From: Thermus caliditerrae
GTDB taxonomy: Bacteria; Deinococcota; Deinococci; Deinococcales; Thermaceae
DNA length: 34,505 nucleotides
Direction: 5' to 3'
NCBI RefSeq assembly: GCF_021462525.1
Contig: NZ_JAKEDT010000018.1
Location: forward strand, 16,648-51,152
Positions within the stretch are counted from its first letter, which is position 1, and each line of letters starts with the position of its first letter. Shown here piece by piece: positions 32,904 to 34,505 of this stretch. Made by a program: the position numbers and the translations under genes. Below the pieces are notes generated by a model, which worked only from the letters and a program-made list of their open reading frames with translations, searched no databases and was not told the DNA's origin.

Positions 32904-34369
32904 GCTCGCCCCTCCGTCATCATGCGCCCAAGCCGCTCCCGGTCCGCCTCCTCCCGGGGCAGAGGCCCCACCAGGCGTCCGTGGTACAGGGCGGCCACCC
33001 GGTGGGAGAGGGACAAAATCTCATCTAGGTCCTCGCTCACCAGGAGAACCGCCGCCCCCTGGCGCACCAGGTCCAGGATGCGCCCGTGCACCTCCTCCGC
33101 CGCTCCCACGTCCACCCCGTAGGTGGGGTGCATGGCCAGGAGGAGTTTAGGCCCCCCCCGCAGTTCCCGGGCCAGGATCACCTTCTGGACGTTGCCGCCG
33201 GACAAAAAGCGCACCGGGGTGCGGGGCGAAGGGGTTTTTATGCCGTACTGGGCGATAAACCCCTGGGTGTCCTGCTCCAGGCGCCGGTAGTCCAGGAACC
33301 CGCCCCGGGCGTAGGACCGGTAGGTGCGTAGGGCCAGGTTTTCCGCCACGCTCATCCCCCCCACCACACCCATGGCGCGCTCCTCGGGGATGTGAGCAAT
33401 GCCCAAGGAGAAGAGGCGAGCAGGATCCTTGGGGAGGGGTTTTCCCAAAAAGCGCACTTCCCCGCGGTAGGGCCTGAGGCCCGCCAGGGCCTCGAGGAGC
33501 TCCGTCTGGCCGCTTCCCGCCACCCCCGCCACCCCCAGCACCTCCCCGGCCCGCAGGGTAAAGGAAACCCCCTGCAGGGGAAAGCCGTGCCGGGGCACCA
33601 GAAGGTCCTGCACCTCCAAGACCACCTCCTCCCCTGGGGGCGGGGCCTTGGGCGGTGGGGCCACGCTCCGCCCCACCATGAGCCGCACCAGGAGGTCTTT
33701 GTCCGCCTCCCCCCGGCGCACCTCCCCCACCTTTTCCCCGCCCCGCAAGACCGCGATGCGGTCGGCGATGGCCAAGACCTCCTCCAGCTTGTGGCTGATG
33801 AAGATCACCGCCATACCCATCCCTTTGAGGCGGCGCACCTCTTGGAAGAGGCCTTCGGCCTCCTGCGGGGCGAGGACGCTGGTGGGCTCGTCCAGGATGA
33901 GGACCTTGGGCCGGTTGAGAAGGGCCCGCAGGAGCTCCACCCTCTGCTTTTCCCCCGCGGAAAGCCGCCCCACGGGGGCCTCGAGGTCCACGCCCAAGGG
34001 GTGGTCCCTGAGGAGGTCCCTCAACCGGCGCACCAGGGCACCCCGGGAGAAGAAGGCCGGCAGGTCCAGCCCCAGGGCCAGGTTCTCCGCCACGCTATGG
34101 GCCTCGATGAGCTCCGGGTGCTGGGGCACCAGGGCGATGCCTAAGCGCTGGGCGGCCCTAGGAGAAGGGATGCGCACCTCCCTACCCTCCAGGAAAATCC
34201 GCCCCTCGTCCGGGGCGTAGAGGCCGTAGAGGATGCTCACCAGCGTGGTCTTCCCTGCCCCGTTTTCCCCCAAAAGGGCGAGCACCTCTCCTGGGCCCAC
34301 CTCGAGGGTCACCCGATGGTTGGCCACCACGGGGCCAAAGCGCTTGGTGATGTTCTCCAGTTGCAACAT
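32900..34369 (-). CDS. ABC importer ATPase with two nucleotide-binding domains (YufO-like)
   Basis: A 489-residue double ATPase powering the BMP-type importer. Domain 1 (1-230) has Walker [11 protein letters not shown], signature LSAGEKQRVELLRAL and Walker B VLILDEPTSVL. Domain 2 (about 250-489) has a degenerate Walker A (GSGQTELLE, lysine replaced by Gln) and a degenerate Walker B (MHPTYGVDVGA in place of DEP), with the signature LSGGNVQKVILARE. An asymmetric second site of this kind is usual in this family, so it is not a sign of decay. The frame is open to 34426; the ATG at 34369 matches the family start MLQLENITKRFG. There is no ribosome site; a palindrome lies directly upstream. Confidence 0.93.
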   Translation of the reverse strand: MLQLENITKRFGPVVANHRVTLEVGPGEVLALLGENGAGKTTLVSILYGLYAPDEGRIFLEGREVRIPSPRAAQRLGIALVPQHPELIEAHSVAENLALGLDLPAFFSRGALVRRLRDLLRDHPLGVDLEAPVGRLSAGEKQRVELLRALLNRPKVLILDEPTSVLAPQEAEGLFQEVRRLKGMGMAVIFISHKLEEVLAIADRIAVLRGGEKVGEVRRGEADKDLLVRLMVGRSVAPPPKAPPPGEEVVLEVQDLLVPRHGFPLQGVSFTLRAGEVLGVAGVAGSGQTELLEALAGLRPYRGEVRFLGKPLPKDPARLFSLGIAHIPEERAMGVVGGMSVAENLALRTYRSYARGGFLDYRRLEQDTQGFIAQYGIKTPSPRTPVRFLSGGNVQKVILARELRGGPKLLLAMHPTYGVDVGAAEEVHGRILDLVRQGAAVLLVSEDLDEILSLSHRVAALYHGRLVGPLPREEADRERLGRMMTEGRA

Positions 34370-34370
34370 C

Positions 34371-34400
34371 GGCCGGGCCCAGGGCCCGGCCCTGAGGATA
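34371..34400 (-). promoter_or_regulatory. palindrome and -10 box before BMP importer operon
   Basis: The arms GGCCGGGCCC (34371-34380) and GGGCCCGGCC (34382-34391) form a 10-bp perfect inverted repeat with one central base, 1 nt from the ATG at 34369. On the minus strand TATCCT (34400-34395) could be the -10, which would make the hairpin the whole leader. A second candidate -10, TATAAC (34457-34452), would give a leader of about 77 nt. The remaining 34401-34505 holds TTGACC at 34446 and a possible plus-strand start, GAGGGG-ATG at 34495, cut by the window edge. Confidence 0.5.
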
Positions 34401-34505
34401 CCACGACCTCCGTGCCCAAGGCCCAAAGAACCCTGAGGCCCAGACTTGACCGTTATACCGCATAGAGCCCCAGGAACCTGAGGGCGGAGAGGGGATGGAA
34501 GGAGA

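Noticed and set aside
33141-33600. Decayed second ATPase domain of the BMP-type importer as a pseudogene sign.
   Set aside because: Loss of the Walker A lysine and the DEP motif in the second domain is normal in this transporter family.

Overview
The window looks like chromosomal DNA from a Thermus species. Supporting signs are the very high GC content, tightly packed operons with ATGA/TGATG start-stop overlaps, and HpaB active-site residues at the numbering I recall for Thermus thermophilus HpaB. I also see many near-leaderless starts, with a -10 box 6-8 nt before the ATG. Species cannot be fixed by eye. I see no rRNA, tRNA, CRISPR array, insertion sequence or prophage gene.

Layout, left to right. 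(1) 1-7747, minus strand: a long operon reading livK-livH-livMG (fused)-livF-paaI-paaK-FlK-like thioesterase, with an SDR oxidoreductase running off the left edge. It couples a branched-chain-amino-acid-type ABC importer to phenylacetate activation and CoA-thioester clean-up. Its promoter (TTGACG-N17-TAGACT) has a PaaR-like operator just downstream of the predicted transcription start. (2) 7749-13784, minus: the 4-hydroxyphenylacetate meta-cleavage operon, reading DapA-like aldolase-hpaG-hpaE-hpaB-hpaC-hpaD, with a divergent PucR-family regulator at 13929-15305. (3) 15316-15747, plus: a small secreted protein of unknown function. (4) 15775-20778, minus: a six-gene operon of GbsR/MarR-type regulator, FtsX-type permease, LolA-like periplasmic protein, second FtsX-type permease, LolD/MacB-type ATPase and a candidate outer-membrane beta-barrel. 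Together these parts could form an inner membrane-periplasm-outer membrane export or sorting route. I consider it the most promising undescribed system here. (5) 20964-22529, minus: serA. (6) 22629-25937, plus: two tandem DegV (fatty-acid-binding) genes, dtd, and a membrane fatty acid desaturase. (7) purH (minus) diverges from yqeY-nudix (plus) across only 31 bp. (8) 28518-29816, plus: a class III aminotransferase, ending at a strong terminator hairpin shared with the converging cluster. (9) 29878-34369, minus: a BMP-family ABC importer (ATPase, two permeases, substrate-binding protein), probably for nucleosides, preceded by a near-perfect palindrome next to the start codon.

Regions 1 and 2 form an aromatic-acid catabolic island. 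Phenylacetate-type acids are probably imported by the Liv-type system and activated by PaaK, and stalled CoA esters are hydrolysed by two unrelated hotdog thioesterases. 4-Hydroxyphenylacetate is hydroxylated by HpaBC, cleaved by HpaD and processed by HpaE and HpaG. The usual isomerase, hydratase and class II aldolase genes are not in the window, and a DapA-family class I aldolase sits first in the operon instead.
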